The notes under the pieces were generated by a model. It saw nothing but the letters and a program-made list of their open reading frames with translations. It was not told the DNA's origin and did not search any database. The translations under genes were made by a program, and so were the position numbers. Below are positions 32,651-43,149 of a DNA stretch of 48,500 nt, piece after piece. How positions within the stretch are numbered: position 1 is the stretch's first letter; the number at the start of each line of letters is the position of its first letter. Origin of the DNA: Lingula anatina (taxonomy: Eukaryota > Brachiopoda > Lingulata > Lingulida > Lingulidae). The stretch covers positions 173,530-222,029 of the forward strand of contig NW_019774325.1 of NCBI RefSeq assembly GCF_001039355.2, read 5' to 3'.

Positions 32651-33231
32651 TAGAAAAAGAAAAACAATAGAAAGAAAGATGAACAGTGTGACGACTAAAA
32701 AAAGTGAAAAGCAAAAAGGTCAATAATGTCTTGTTAAACTTACAACGGAGTCTTACTTTGATTCAGGAGAATCAAATTTTTAAATTTTTAAAAAAGGTTG
32801 GGGGCAGTTAACACAACTTTTTATTGACTAGTGAGCTGCAGGCATTGAACTGACATTTAGTCAATGTTGATTTAATTTTTCACAAGAATGAAAGAGTTGC
32901 TCCTCTCTCTATCTAAAAATAAAATACAGTATAAATATATAAGTATCACCCACAATTACCTAGAGATCCAAGAACACTGGAAAAAAAAAAAAAAAGAACA
33001 TTATAAGATTATAGAAAACTGTGGTGGCCAATATTTTTATTGCATTAAACAGCATTTCAAATCTAATTTAGGGTGACTGCATTCCTGATGATTTTATATT
33101 CAACTTGCAGTTGAATATTGTTAGGCTTCCATTACTTAAGAGCACAAACCAGAATTTCTGGCCCACAGTAGGAAAAATAGTAAACCTCACGACAAAAAGC
33201 CTTTTCTCATTGCTTTATTCTCTAGGGTATC
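32651..33231. other. Non-coding stretch
   Basis: AT-rich; no gene was seen. A poly-A run lies at about 32978-32993. Confidence 0.35.
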
Positions 33232-33605
33232 TCAGCCGGATAATGTAGACAATTATTTACAGGATTTTCTTGATGAGTGCCAACAAATACAAGGTGGATT
33301 TACCTTTCATGGTAAACATGTATTTATATCCATTCATTCATTCATCTGTGACACACCTGCTTGGCCTTCATTAAAAACATTAAGTCTTTCTCTGGGTATC
33401 ATGGCTGTGATAAATACACCCAACCAGGGTGGGGGGAAAATGACCTTCCCAGAGACAATGTCCCAGTTAGGACTGACTCATCATTTGACGAAATCAGAGA
33501 TGAAGAAAATCACCATGGACCCACTCCACTGTCTAAATAGAGGTTGTCCGGGTTCTCAACGAGAAGACCACATTTCCCCGTGATTTTACGAGATCTGCCT
33601 TGAGG
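33232..33605 (+). pseudogene. TNP2-like (CMC/EnSpm-type) transposase, N-terminal part, frameshifted
   Basis: One frame gives DNVDNYLQDFLDECQQIQGG, then a short segment and FICDTPA. After a frameshift near 33375 another frame continues SGYHGCDKYTQPG, then VRTDSSFDEIRDEENHHGP and TPLSK before a stop. Spacing and motifs follow a transposase family common in invertebrates and related to plant TNP2: planning helix, ICDTPAR, GYxGCxKC, LRTDxSF, then a FPxDYMH core. The CDTPA motif is followed by Trp where Arg is expected. The copy is dead. A separate fragment from further along the same kind of protein lies at 38975-39715. Confidence 0.6.
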
Positions 33606-34394
33606 TGGGGTTAAAATATGGAGACCACAAGGAAGTAGAGCAGCGATTTCTTTACTTGAAAAATAGCTGAACTTCCAAAATTTTTGAGCTACAGGCTTGT
33701 TCTTTTTTCACTTTATAAAGAAAAAGTATTGATATAATATGTACGTGCAACTGACGTGAGATTCATTTGCAACCTTTTTGTCACTTTATGGGAGTGGCAT
33801 GACTGTTTTGCTTTCAATGAGATCAATGTTGAAAGTAGGTCCATGTACATTCTACAAGCATTGGACATTTGTAAATAAAATAATCCAGTGCTGTCAAGGG
33901 CTTAATTGCTTCATTTTTAGGTTATCATAATTACTAAATTTAAATTTTGAACAACAAAAGCTTCATAACTGCAACTTAATTTTCTTTATAAATGTTTTAC
34001 TATTAAACTTTATTTTTATAGTAAAATAAAATCATTTGACATTTCATTTACTGATGGATTGCATATCAGAACATTAGACATGCCTGCATCTTTGTTTTAA
34101 TTTCACTAAATTTATAGTAACTAGTTCAAAAAGCTCAAATTTGATCATAAAGTTAATTTTCTTCATTTATTTACTTATGAAAATGATGCTATAGAAACTA
34201 GTGGATAGCATTCACAAAATGTAAGTTTTATTGTGATCAGATCTGACTTAAATGACAGGAAAGATGGCAAAAGAAAGTGTTAAAATGGACAACATATAAG
34301 TTGAAATGTTCACAGAATCATTTCATTTTATTGACAGTTATACACAAAAACAACAAATAAACACAACATCAAAGGCGAACTTGTATTTGTGATC
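33606..34394. other. AT-rich non-coding stretch
   Basis: No gene was seen. Confidence 0.35.
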
Positions 34395-35456
34395 CGAGTA
34401 AATGATATGAAAAACAGGTGTCATATAGTTATTAAAAAAGTCACTACAGTCACATAAAAATGATACTAGCAAGAAAAATTATTTTCTTCATTAAATTACT
34501 AGTGCAGTACAATACATATATATATATATTCATAAAACCAAATATTTCATTTTAAAGTAATAAAGAAAATGCCTGATACTGTAAGTGACACCCAGGCAAA
34601 AATGCCATCTGTTGATTCCTGATATAATTTTAGTCAACAACATAATAATTAAGGACATAAGAGATTAATATACACTGAGCAATCTTCAACATCTGATTAT
34701 CCTGACCACATGATTCTCACAGTTCTTGCCGGGTTCAATAACATGTGCTGTGTCTGTCATGCTCTAAAATAAAAAATAATTAACTCACTTAGTTTTCTGA
34801 AATATATATCATTATGTGATAAACGTTGTTGTAAAATACCAACTCTAATTTCTATCTTACTTGCAATTATCATAACTGACCACCCGGCATGGAATGTTAC
34901 AAATGNTGATATTTTGATATGAATATGATGGTAAATGATATGAAAAACAAGTGTCATATAGTTATTAAAAAAAGTCACTACAGTAACATAAGAATGATAC
35001 TAGCAAGTAAAATAATTTTCTTCATTAAATCACTAGTGCAGTACAATACATAGGCCTATATACATATATATATATTCATAAATTAACCAAATATTTCATT
35101 TTAAAGTAATAAAGAAAATGCCTGATACTGTAAGTGACAGCCAGAAAAAAATGCCATCTGTTGACTCCTGATATAATTAAGTAAACAACATAATAACTAA
35201 GGACATAAGAGATTAATATACACTGAGCAATCTTCAACATCTGATTATCCTGACCACATGACTCTCGCAGTTCTTGACTGGTTCAATAACATGTGCTGTG
35301 TCTGTCATGCTCTAAAATAAATAAAAAATAACTCACTTAGTTTTCTGAAATATATATCATTATGTGATAAACGTTGTTGTAAAATACCAACTCTAATTTC
35401 CACCTTACTTGCAAATTGCAATTATCATAACTGACCACCCGGCATGGAATGTTACA
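34395..35456. repeat. ~510-bp duplication around an assembly N
   Basis: The segment from about 34395 to 34902 is repeated at about 34931-35456, from AAATGATATGAAAAAC to GACCACCCGGCATGGAATG. There are few substitutions and short indels. An N at 34906 separates the copies, so this may be two alleles placed side by side. Confidence 0.75.
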
Positions 35457-35560
35457 ACTGAACATTGTGTATACTTAATAGGTGTGGAAGGTTCACCAGT
35501 ATTTCATAATCAGGTACACGTTATATGGAGATAGGAATGGTACAAGCAAATTTGTCTGAT

Positions 35561-35735
35561 ATAGTTACCGTAAAAGACTATTAATCACAAGTACTAGGGC
35601 TGTATTACATTAATAAACCGCGAGAGAAGTTTCAATGGCAGATTTTAACCCCACCTCTCGTGAAATCTCGCTCCAATCCAGGTCTCGTTTGACGTCATCT
35701 GCTGCGCAGATGTTCAAAATAGGCTATCCCAGACA
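35561..35735. repeat. Segmental duplication, copy A
   Basis: TTACCGTAAAAGACTATTAA and the following 45 bp match 38399-38442. The next 120 bp, from ACCGCGAGAGAAGTTTCAAT to GCGCAGATGTTC, match about 38853-38970. Copy B has about 410 extra bases between the two halves. The shared part contains TGACGTCA, a perfect CRE-type palindrome (as GACGTCATCTGC). Copy B starts just after the N at 38369. Confidence 0.75.
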
Positions 35736-35980
35736 TCTATTAGTGAGACTCCCCAGGGAGTTAGACTGATCCAGATGGATCTATCTAGGCATGGTAGCTC
35801 AGTCAAAGTTTATATATACAGACACAGTGAGTGTCTGTATATAGTCTGATTACCTGTATCTATATCATTACCGTAGCTGTTAGCAATACAGGTGCAGTCC
35901 AACATGTTTGTTCCATAACAGTTACTGTTGTTTTTCTTGAGATAAACAGGAAAGCTTCATTTGATGAAGGGGCAGCTTAA

Positions 35981-37283
35981 AGGTATACTGTGATGAAAAA
36001 ACGGGTTAAAACTATCCATTAGGTGCCCAAAAGTCATTTTTGAGTAATGAAAAAAAGTTCTTACGTTTATTTAGTTTTTAAAGCCGATTTTATGCAGGTG
36101 TGAATGTAGTTTACGATACTCCCGCGTGGTGGCGCTTTGAGGCGAGTGACGTCACTTGCGTCGAGGCTCAGAAAGCCATAAATTCAAATTTTTGAAGATG
36201 GATACACAAAAGAAGATGAATTCCCTATGTGGTTATCATTTATTAACCAACAAAATACACCAAAACTATGTTAACAGTAAAGGTTTGGAAGCAGGGCAGC
36301 GAACATAGTTTTTCACACATGCCCATCTGTCGCGTCGGCTGAACGTTCTTATCCCGACTGATAAGAGAAAGTTACCTAATACATGCAGGTGTGACAGCTA
36401 ACATTATTTTTCACACCCGTGCAGTTTACCAGTGTCATTCCGGGAGAGCCAGGTCAGTGGACAAAAGGCCAAAGATATCGGACTGATAGCATCCGACTCT
36501 ACATTTCACACCTCTGCAACTTACCTCGCTACCTCTGCCTTACACGTGATCAGTGCAGCAGTATGTCGAGTAAAAATTTGATTCCACTATCATGTTAATA
36601 TTAAAGTTTTCACTAACATAACCAAAAAATTCGACAACGTACCTCTGCTACGAACTTTTTTGGGGCTCTAGAAGCTGCTCTCTTCTTCCTTTCGACGGCC
36701 GCATCATGCACACATCCTACAGGTAAGACTCTCGTCGGCAGCGCTCTGGCATTTACTGTCGCATTTTGGTACTCCGAAAAATCGAATATACTGGGTACAG
36801 CATCATCTTTTAGTTTTCTCCGTGCTTTTCCACTGCACAATTCAGCTCGCAGGTCACGTACGAAGTGGTCGCTACAGATCCTCGTGTGTTTTGACACTGT
36901 GCTGGGATTTTTTAACTTCAGAGAATTGAGCCAAATTTTACGTTTTGCGGCATCCGCAGGCAGGATATAATAGCAGATGTCTTTCTTATCGTAACCAACA
37001 TTACGGCACCCGGGAGCAACACAACTTTGCGGCATTTTGTTTTTCTGACACCTGGATGTTTAGTCACCTACTGCATAGTATATAGGCCTACTATTACTAG
37101 TACAGCTGTGGGAAGCTACTACCCAGTTTACGTCACTAGAAACTGACCAATCAGAATTTTCTCATCTAAATCTCATCTTTTCTCTCTAAAACTTAAAAAG
37201 AACAATTTTTTGACGTCGATTTATAGTTTTTATACTGTAAAAAAAGCAGTGAACGCTCTGAGTTCCTAGAGTACAGTAGGCCT
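35981..37283 (-). mobile_element. Internally deleted Kolobok-type transposon with TTAA duplication
   Basis: TTAA flanks both ends (35977-35980 and 37284-37287). The left end AGGTATACTGT faces ACAGTAGGCCT, which differs from a perfect inverse at two positions. The 1,303-bp element carries one THAP-domain exon but no transposase catalytic region. It is therefore non-autonomous unless the rest is supplied elsewhere. TTAA target plus THAP domain is the signature of Kolobok. Confidence 0.8.
36643..37035 (-). CDS. THAP-domain first exon inside the Kolobok element
   Basis: ATG at 37035 opens MPQSCVAPGCRNV. The C2CH zinc-binding pattern is visible: C-x4-C (CVAPGC), a Trp at about residue 35 (KIWLNSL), then CSDHF. 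The closing motif is AVPSIF, equivalent to the AVPTIF box. The exon ends in phase 0 at GCAGAG|GTACGT (36643/36642); reading through adds only a few residues before a stop. THAP domains bind the terminal repeats of their transposons. About 131 residues are encoded. The next exon is missing, consistent with internal deletion. Confidence 0.85.
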
Positions 37284-37289
37284 TTAAGT

Positions 37290-37700
37290 TAGTGTCATGA
37301 AAGTTTTTAATTTCATACACTGTCTGTACATATAGCTATCACCTGCATCTGTTGTTGGTGCCTTGCATTTTTCACCATTAATGCAATTCAAGGGTAATCA
37401 TTTGGCCTAAACTTACTGGAGTGATTTATGGCAACAAAATACAGGTCGAGTTGGAGTAGCATTCTTAATGTAATATTTTTGTATATTGAAGCTATGCAGA
37501 TTTTTGGGAATTTTTCATTTTTCTCATAAGGGTATTTTCATTGTGTGAGTGAAATACCATGGGTCCCAGATTTAAACCTTATGCTTGTTACTTTTTCTGA
37601 ATATCCATGTTACCTGAAGTATGTAATTAAAAATTAGTGGTAAATATACTGTTCATAATTATGAAACAATGCATCAAAATGGACTAAAATCATTTTGCAG
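37290..37700. other. Intron or upstream sequence of MTIF2
   Basis: No coding signal was seen. It ends in a good acceptor, TTTTGCAG. Confidence 0.4.
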
Positions 37701-38337
37701 GCAAAGCAGAAGTGATGAAGATGTTCAAGGCAGCAATTGGCAAGCACCATTCCCTGGCAGCAGGATGCTACTGCTCAGAGGGCATTTTGGATTCTAAGAA
37801 ACATTTTCAGTTAATAAGAGAAGATGAGGTTGTACACGAAGGTACATCTGGTGGTTTTACCATTTCAGTAATGCTTTCATACTGGCGTAATATTTGCATT
37901 ATGCCACTTGGAGATACATAACCTACATATTTGATGTGAAATCATTTTATTTAATACAGTGTTAAGAGTACATCTGTCTTGATGGTTTTGGCACACCAGA
38001 TTTGTCATCATCAATCACATTGCTTGTTTAAAACGTTAAGAACTTTGTTTTGTGCTGTATTTTTTTTCCTTTGCTAAAACACCAGCACAAGTGAATACCT
38101 TGTTAAATCTCCACTACAAACTAATACAATACTAAATGGTACCGTTTTCTCTTCATCCCAGGGCAAATTAGCAATTTGAGGCACTTCCAGTCCAAAGTAC
38201 AGACAATTAAACATGGCATGGAATGTGGTCTAACCTTTGAAGATCCAAATGTTCAAGTAAACAAAGGGGACATTATAGTCTGTTTTGAAAGACAACAGAA
38301 AAGGGTTGGCAAAGATGATCTAGATTTTGGTTTTTGA
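37701..38337 (+). CDS. MTIF2: MTIF2, mitochondrial translation initiation factor 2, last two exons
   Basis: Exon 37701-37841 follows acceptor TTTTGCAG and ends HEG|GTACAT. Exon 38162-38337 follows CATCCCAG and ends DDLDFGF-stop. They join through a shared Gly codon. The product shows the end of IF2 domain II/IV: KAEVMKMFKAAIGKHHSLAA, GCYCSEGIL, KKHFQLIREDEVVHEG, then QISNLRHFQSKVQTIKHGME, CGLTFEDP, and GDIIVCFE. That order is diagnostic of bacterial-type IF2, and the DxGF tail fits the mitochondrial form. This C-terminal part binds initiator fMet-tRNA on the mitochondrial ribosome. The G-domain exons were not found upstream in the window, where a Kolobok element, a gap and repeats lie. The earlier exons may be missing from the assembly or lie outside. 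Confidence 0.88.
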
Positions 38338-38398
38338 TTATTTTGAAATTATGTTGTTATAAAATTCTNCCCCTCTAAAATTGCTGGCCACGGGCCTG

Positions 38399-38970
38399 GT
38401 TACCGTAAAAGACTATTAATCACAAGTACTAGGGCTGTATTACGTGGTGTTCTGTAAACTACACACACAAAACTTACTTATTAATATGTCCCTCGACCGT
38501 TGATGATACGGTCTATACGGTGATGCCATGAAGCCAGTGACATGTCGGGTGCTAGTTGTCTGTAGTTGGTCCCTTTCTTCCTACAAAATACTGCGACCTG
38601 ATCTGTACTTTAAATATGTCGGCACTTAGTCCTTTTAATCTGTTCAAGCCCAACTACTTCTCTTTCTTTACTTCACTTCTCTCGCCAGTCGTGTCTGTCA
38701 TCCATGGTCATTTTCCTGGTTTTCTCGGTTAGGTTTTACTGCAATGCACCCTACGACACAACATTAGCAATTCGCCATTGCGTTGCTCTATCTCAAATTA
38801 CATGACAACGCCAAAATTTACTCAATGCAATCCTATAACATAGACTTGTGCACAACCGCGAGAGAAGTTTCAATGGCAGATTTTAACCCCACCTCTCGTG
38901 AAATCTCGCTCCAATCCAGGTCTCGTTTGACGTCATCTGCTGCGCAGATGTTCAAAAAAGGCTATCTCGG
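38399..38970. repeat. Segmental duplication, copy B
   Basis: Second copy of 35561-35735, with a ~410-bp middle segment (38443-38852) absent from copy A. The middle segment has no recognised gene. The N at 38369 lies 30 bp upstream of the copy. Confidence 0.7.
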
Positions 38971-38974
38971 ATGT

Positions 38975-39715
38975 TCCCTATTGAATGTTGGGATGGTCTC
39001 TTGTTTCCCCCTAGAATACATGCATGTTGTTTGTTTAGGGGTGGTGAAACATTTACTTCTTATGTGGATGAAAGGTCCCTTGAAATATAGACTTGGAGGG
39101 GGCATTTTGAATGAAATATCAAGGTGTTTAGTTTTTTTTTAAACCAAATATACCATCTGAATTTTCCAGAATGCCGAGACCTTTGTCTGAAATTGCCTAT
39201 TGAAAGCTATAGAATTTCGTCAGTTGCTGTTATACACTGGGCCTGTTGCACTGTCTGCAATTCTAGACCCCAATTTATATCAACACTTAATGTGTATCAA
39301 TGCACATATTACTAAATGAATACTAAGTTATGTAAACAGTACAATAGTTATGCAAATGAGCTTCTTGTAGTTTTTGTACAGCAGCTTATGCAAATGCATG
39401 GACAAGAAATGGCAGTATACAATGTTCATGGGTTGACACATCTCTCATTGGATGCAAACAATATTGGGAGCCTAGATAATATTTCAGCATTTCCTTTTGA
39501 AAATTATTTACAGAAACTAAAACACATGGTATGGAAACCATCCTTCTCCATATAACACATGGTGTGGAAACCATCCTTCTCCATATAACACATGGTGTGG
39601 AAACCATCCTTCTCCATATCACAAGTTGTAAGAAGGCTGTCTGAGAGTTGTGCACCAGAAGGAAAACACCCTTCTAGTAAATATCCAATTAATTTTGTCT
39701 AAAAGACATGCAAAA
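38975..39715 (+). pseudogene. TNP2-like transposase, middle to C-terminal part, broken
   Basis: The first segment reads FPLEYMHVVCLGVVKHLLLM, then WMKGPLKYRLGGG, and ends at a donor-like AAG|GTGTTT. After an intron-like stretch with acceptor TTTTCCAG come IPSEFSRMPRPLSE, then in a shifted frame KAIEFRQLLLYTGPVAL. Another shift leads to YANELLVVFVQQLMQMHGQE, NVHGLTHLSLDANNIG and FPFENYLQKLKHMV, and after a tandem duplication QVVRRLSE. The order matches the conserved core of the same transposase family as 33232-33605. At least two frameshifts and stops make it dead. Confidence 0.65.
39530..39625 (+). repeat. 33-bp tandem triplication inside the pseudogene
   Basis: CACATGGT(A/G)TGGAAACCAT followed by CCTTCTCCATAT is present three times. 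The unit is 33 bp (11 codons), so the frame is preserved, but each junction reads ATA TAA. Confidence 0.9.
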
Positions 39716-39974
39716 GACCCATTACCAGATTCTCTAAACACAGTTTAGCAAGGTGGAAACAGAAAAAGCCTTAAATGCTAATCATAGCCCTAAATGTGTT
39801 GGTAAATTACAGAATAGTGCTGTTTCTTATATAGACCGAACTCGTGTGAAAACATCAGTAGCAAGGAAGCTCATGGTTTTGGCTTTCAAATTTATTACTT
39901 TTAGGTAAATTTTTTAAATATTTTACTTGTAATTAAAATTGATTTAAATATAATTATATTTTAGAAAAATGACC

Positions 39975-40180
39975 TTTTTCCTGTTCACGTTCATAAAAGA
40001 AGCTGACATTGCTATAGTGTCTCATAGGTGGATATCATAGGATAGGAAATCTGTGTTCTGGGTTCCCTTTACAAGAGATAAGAGTGTGCAGACTGCCATT
40101 AAGTCCCACCTAGTCCCAGACAGATCCACATGGAAAAAGTATGCAGTGGGGATTCTTTATGTACAGGGAGAGCATTCAAT
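39975..40180 (+). pseudogene. Fragment of transposon-associated C-terminal domain
   Basis: The frame reads EADIAIVSHRWIS, a stop, then SVFWVPFTRDKSVQTAIKSH and DRSTWKKYAVGILYVQG. This resembles a domain often seen after or near the TNP2-like transposase core (AxVPxxWL...cyWPp...V...W..y.v.vL). It may be the tail of the same element as 38975-39715. Confidence 0.45.
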
Positions 40181-40216
40181 TCATTAAGCCAAATCCTCTT
40201 TACTTTTCCACAAAAA

Positions 40217-40330
40217 ACTTGCATGGGTCAAAAAGGATGATTCAGCTTTGTTTAAGATCACAATGGGATCGTACAGCAGCGCTGAGTCATGTGAGCTTGT
40301 CGGTCTATCTTTACTTGATAAAAGCCCTTG
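40217..40330 (+). pseudogene. Reverse-transcriptase fragment
   Basis: One frame reads LAWVKKDDSALFKITMGSYS followed by SAESCELVGLSLLDKSPW. The MGSYxxAExCELVG phrase recurs in invertebrate retroelement reverse transcriptases, from my familiarity with the family. Only this block is present. The element class is not certain. Confidence 0.45.
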
Positions 40331-40555
40331 GTGAGTAAATGGCACGAGCCACTTGCGCTGCGCCGTTTTCTCATCATTTGCGGGGGTATTTTGGTGAGAT
40401 TTTTGCCTCTCGCCCGGCTGAGCAAAACACCTCATGCGTTTGATATTTTTTGTCTCTTGTATTGAGGCATGTGCTCAGCATGTGCGGGGTGCAAGCGCTG
40501 ATTGCTCAAGTCATGCCAACAATGCGCATGTGCCGTTAGCCGGAAACAAAGAAAA

Positions 40556-40753
40556 ATGGCAGCCCCCAATGAGGTCGTGTCTGAAGCCATATTAGAGGAC
40601 AAATTCATTGACATATGGCAAGAGCATCCCTGCTTATATGATATTAGATCATCAGACTTCAAGGACAAAGAAAAATGCGATCTTGCTGTTGAGAAGATTG
40701 CAACTCATCTGGAACAAACCAGTGAGGAAACTGCTAGGCTTCAGCATGTCTGA
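40556..40753 (+). CDS. MADF (Myb-like) domain exon fragment
   Basis: ATG at 40556 opens MAAPNEVVSEAILEDKFIDI, then WQEHPCLYDIRSSDFKDKEK and AVEKIATHLEQTSEE. This is a MADF layout: initial helix, hPxLYD motif, then the third helix. MADF proteins bind DNA and often accompany PIF/Harbinger transposases or act as host regulators. The frame ends at a stop in 40751-40753, and DIRS sequence starts shortly after, so it may be truncated by that insertion. The ATG context AAAAATGG is good. Confidence 0.6.
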   Translation: MAAPNEVVSEAILEDKFIDIWQEHPCLYDIRSSDFKDKEKCDLAVEKIATHLEQTSEETARLQHV

Positions 40754-40879
40754 TGTCTTTTTCAAGTTCTTGTTGTTTGAAAAAAATTAAAATTCAATCA
40801 CGCACTCGTTTAAAGCATTATCATCCCCATTGGAAGGGACTTCTTAAGACGCCTCATCAATTTAATAATAGGTACAACT

Positions 40880-42245
40880 CTGCCACACTACAAAATCCGT
40901 CTCAATAACGAGGCCCGTGCTGACCTTTCAATGTGGAAATTATTTCTCCAATCTTTTAACGGGCAAGGCTTCTTTTATGATGAAACTTGGTCATCTGCCC
41001 CTACAGAATGTTTATACACGGATTCATCGGGCAGTTTCGGTTTTGGGGCAACATTTGATACAAAATGGTTACACAGAAACTGGCCTCAGGAACTGAAAGA
41101 CTTAATATTGCCATCCTGAAATTATATCCTATCGTTCTCACCTTCCTCATTTGGACAAATCACTTCAAAAACCAAAAAATTACAATATATTCTGATAATG
41201 AGGCTATGATCTTTATACTGAACAAATGTACATCCAAGGACTGTTCTATCATGAAATTACTTAGAAAACTAATTTTACATTGCCTTAACTTACAAACAAT
41301 ACTAACTTTCGAGCTGTCCACATACCAGGCACAAAAAACTGTGCGTCTGATGCCTTATCCCGCTCCAAATTACAGGATTTCAGGAGACTGTGCCCTCAAG
41401 CAGATTCAGATCCTACTCCCATCCCAGCAGCCTTGTCACCAGCCAACTTGCTGAAGACCTGAACCACACATTGAGGAATGCGCTCGCCAAAAATACAGCA
41501 AGGACTTATTCCAAGATAAAGTTCAATTTCTAAGTTCCCACTACAAGACATCCTCAATCAGAACACATATGTCAGCTCTAAGTTACAAATACAAAATGGC
41601 TAATATTCCTGATCCAACCCCCTCCATTATCGTTAAGCAGGCTTTACAAGGTCTGGAGAGAAGAACCCCGTCCATGGATACAAGGTCTCCGGTGACCCTA
41701 TCAATACTAGCCAGTCTTATTCAAGCATTACCAAAATCTACGGATTCTATATACGAGGCTCACCTGGTAGCTGCAATGTTTGCCCTCGCATTTTTTGGAC
41801 TGCTACGTATAAGTGAATTTACTCTCAGCGACACAGAACATACCCTCCTGCTTGCTAATGTATCCATTAATCAAGTTTCGATAACCCTGAAGCTACCCTC
41901 AATTAAGCATGCTTCACAAAACTCTAATCACAAAATAGTTATTCGCAGACAGCCTACCAGCATTTGCCCAGTCCAACTAGTCACCAGATACGCTAAGCTC
42001 TGACCTCCCTGTACCAACAGTCACTTCTTTATCCATGCGGCTGGCTCTCCTGTTCGCTCCCTGGACTTTAACAAATATTTGGAACAATGCGTCAAATCAG
42101 CAGGACTGAACCATCTGAACATTAAGAGCCATAGTTTCAGAATTGGTGGAGCTGCTCTTGCTGCAAGTATTGGGATGTCTTAAAATCAGATTAAACTGCT
42201 TGGCAGATGGAAATCTGATGTCTACAAATGATATTTACATTTTTA
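40880..42245 (+). pseudogene. DIRS-type retrotransposon: RNase H and tyrosine recombinase, broken
   Basis: The RNase H part reads LYTDSSGSFGFGATFDTKWL and, in a second frame, YSDNEAMIFILN. A third frame gives HIPGTKNCASDALSR. The recombinase part starts LAKNTARTYSKIKFNF, continues in 41569-42003 with FALAFFGLLRISEF (first Arg of the catalytic set), and ends HSFRIGGAALAASIG (HxxR) and KLLGRWKSDVYK, followed by a stop just before the Tyr-containing YLHF. Frameshifts (near 41110 and 41335) and stops (near 41531, 42001, 42181 and 42227) kill it. DIRS elements integrate with a tyrosine recombinase instead of a DDE integrase. The main reverse-transcriptase core upstream is missing. Confidence 0.8.
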
Positions 42246-42465
42246 ACTGCCATATTACACTTCATGTTACACAGGACTCCTGAAGGTAACTAGCATGATG
42301 CATAACAATTTTTACAGAGGATTTGTACATACAGGTGACATAAACTTACATCGTAGGGGATTTTCGATTATAATATAAAATGCACTAAATTTATAGATAA
42401 AAATTTATAGATAGTGCGGTGAAAGCAGTTGTGAAGGAAATGTAGACTAAGTCAAGACAGCAACT

Positions 42466-42678
42466 AAAGAAGAAATAGTGGAATGGGTTTCAAGTGCATG
42501 GGCCTGCATTTCTGGTGAGATAGTAAAGAAATCCTTTGAGGTAACTGGGATCATGGATTCACTCAATACAGAGGAACCCGATGCTAATGCTCTGTTATTC
42601 AGTGACAGCGATGAGGAGGAATTCCTTAGTTTTCATTCCAAAAATATTGAAGATGATGATCCCTTCAGGGGCTTTTAG
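42466..42678 (+). pseudogene. pogo/Tigger-type transposase C-terminal fragment
   Basis: The frame reads KEEIVEWVSSAWACISGEIV, then KKSFEVTGIMDSLN and an acidic tail ending DDPFRGF-stop. The WV..AW..I..E...KSF...GI pattern is the C-terminal part of pogo-like DDE transposases. The catalytic domain is absent upstream, where DIRS sequence ends. Confidence 0.7.
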
Positions 42679-42715
42679 CTACTCTCCTCTTGGCCTCTGG
42701 TCTGGAGATACAACC

Positions 42716-43020
42716 TATGGTTACAGATGAAATTCAAATTCATCATGTTGGTTTACATTGGGTAGTATCTGCATGTGTCAACAAAAAGATAGTTTGTATT
42801 CTAATTTTTGTAACAGCGTCAATGTTAAATGAGTGTTGAAATGCATTCTCCACAGAGACAAGTTGGTGGTCAGGATTTTGGCCTATTTGCCATTGCAACA
42901 GCTGTGTGTTTAGCTATAACAAGGTTGACCTGTATGACATTGTTTTCAGTCAAGAGCAGATGAGAAGACATTTGTATGAGAGTTTTTGTAGGGGAAAACT
43001 GGTAATGTTTCCATGTGAGG
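42716..43020 (+). pseudogene. Ulp1-like (C48-type) protease fragment with Cys lost
   Basis: The first segment reads EIQIHHVGLHWVVSACVNKK, with the His-Trp motif of Ulp1-like proteases. A second, after acceptor-like TCCACAG, reads QVGGQDFGLFAIATAV. Family members have DCG at this place, and here the Cys codon is TTT (Phe). A frameshift follows, then FSQEQMRRHLYESF and RGKLVMFPCE, matching the usual end. The protease is certainly dead in this copy. Confidence 0.65.
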
Positions 43021-43149
43021 TTAAGACCCAATCAATAAAGGTGACATAAATAACTATATCAAAAGAGTAGTTTTACAATCATTACATGGTTTTAAAATAA
43101 AAAAATATAGGTAAACCTCTAAATAACTTATCTTAGGACCTAATCTAAT

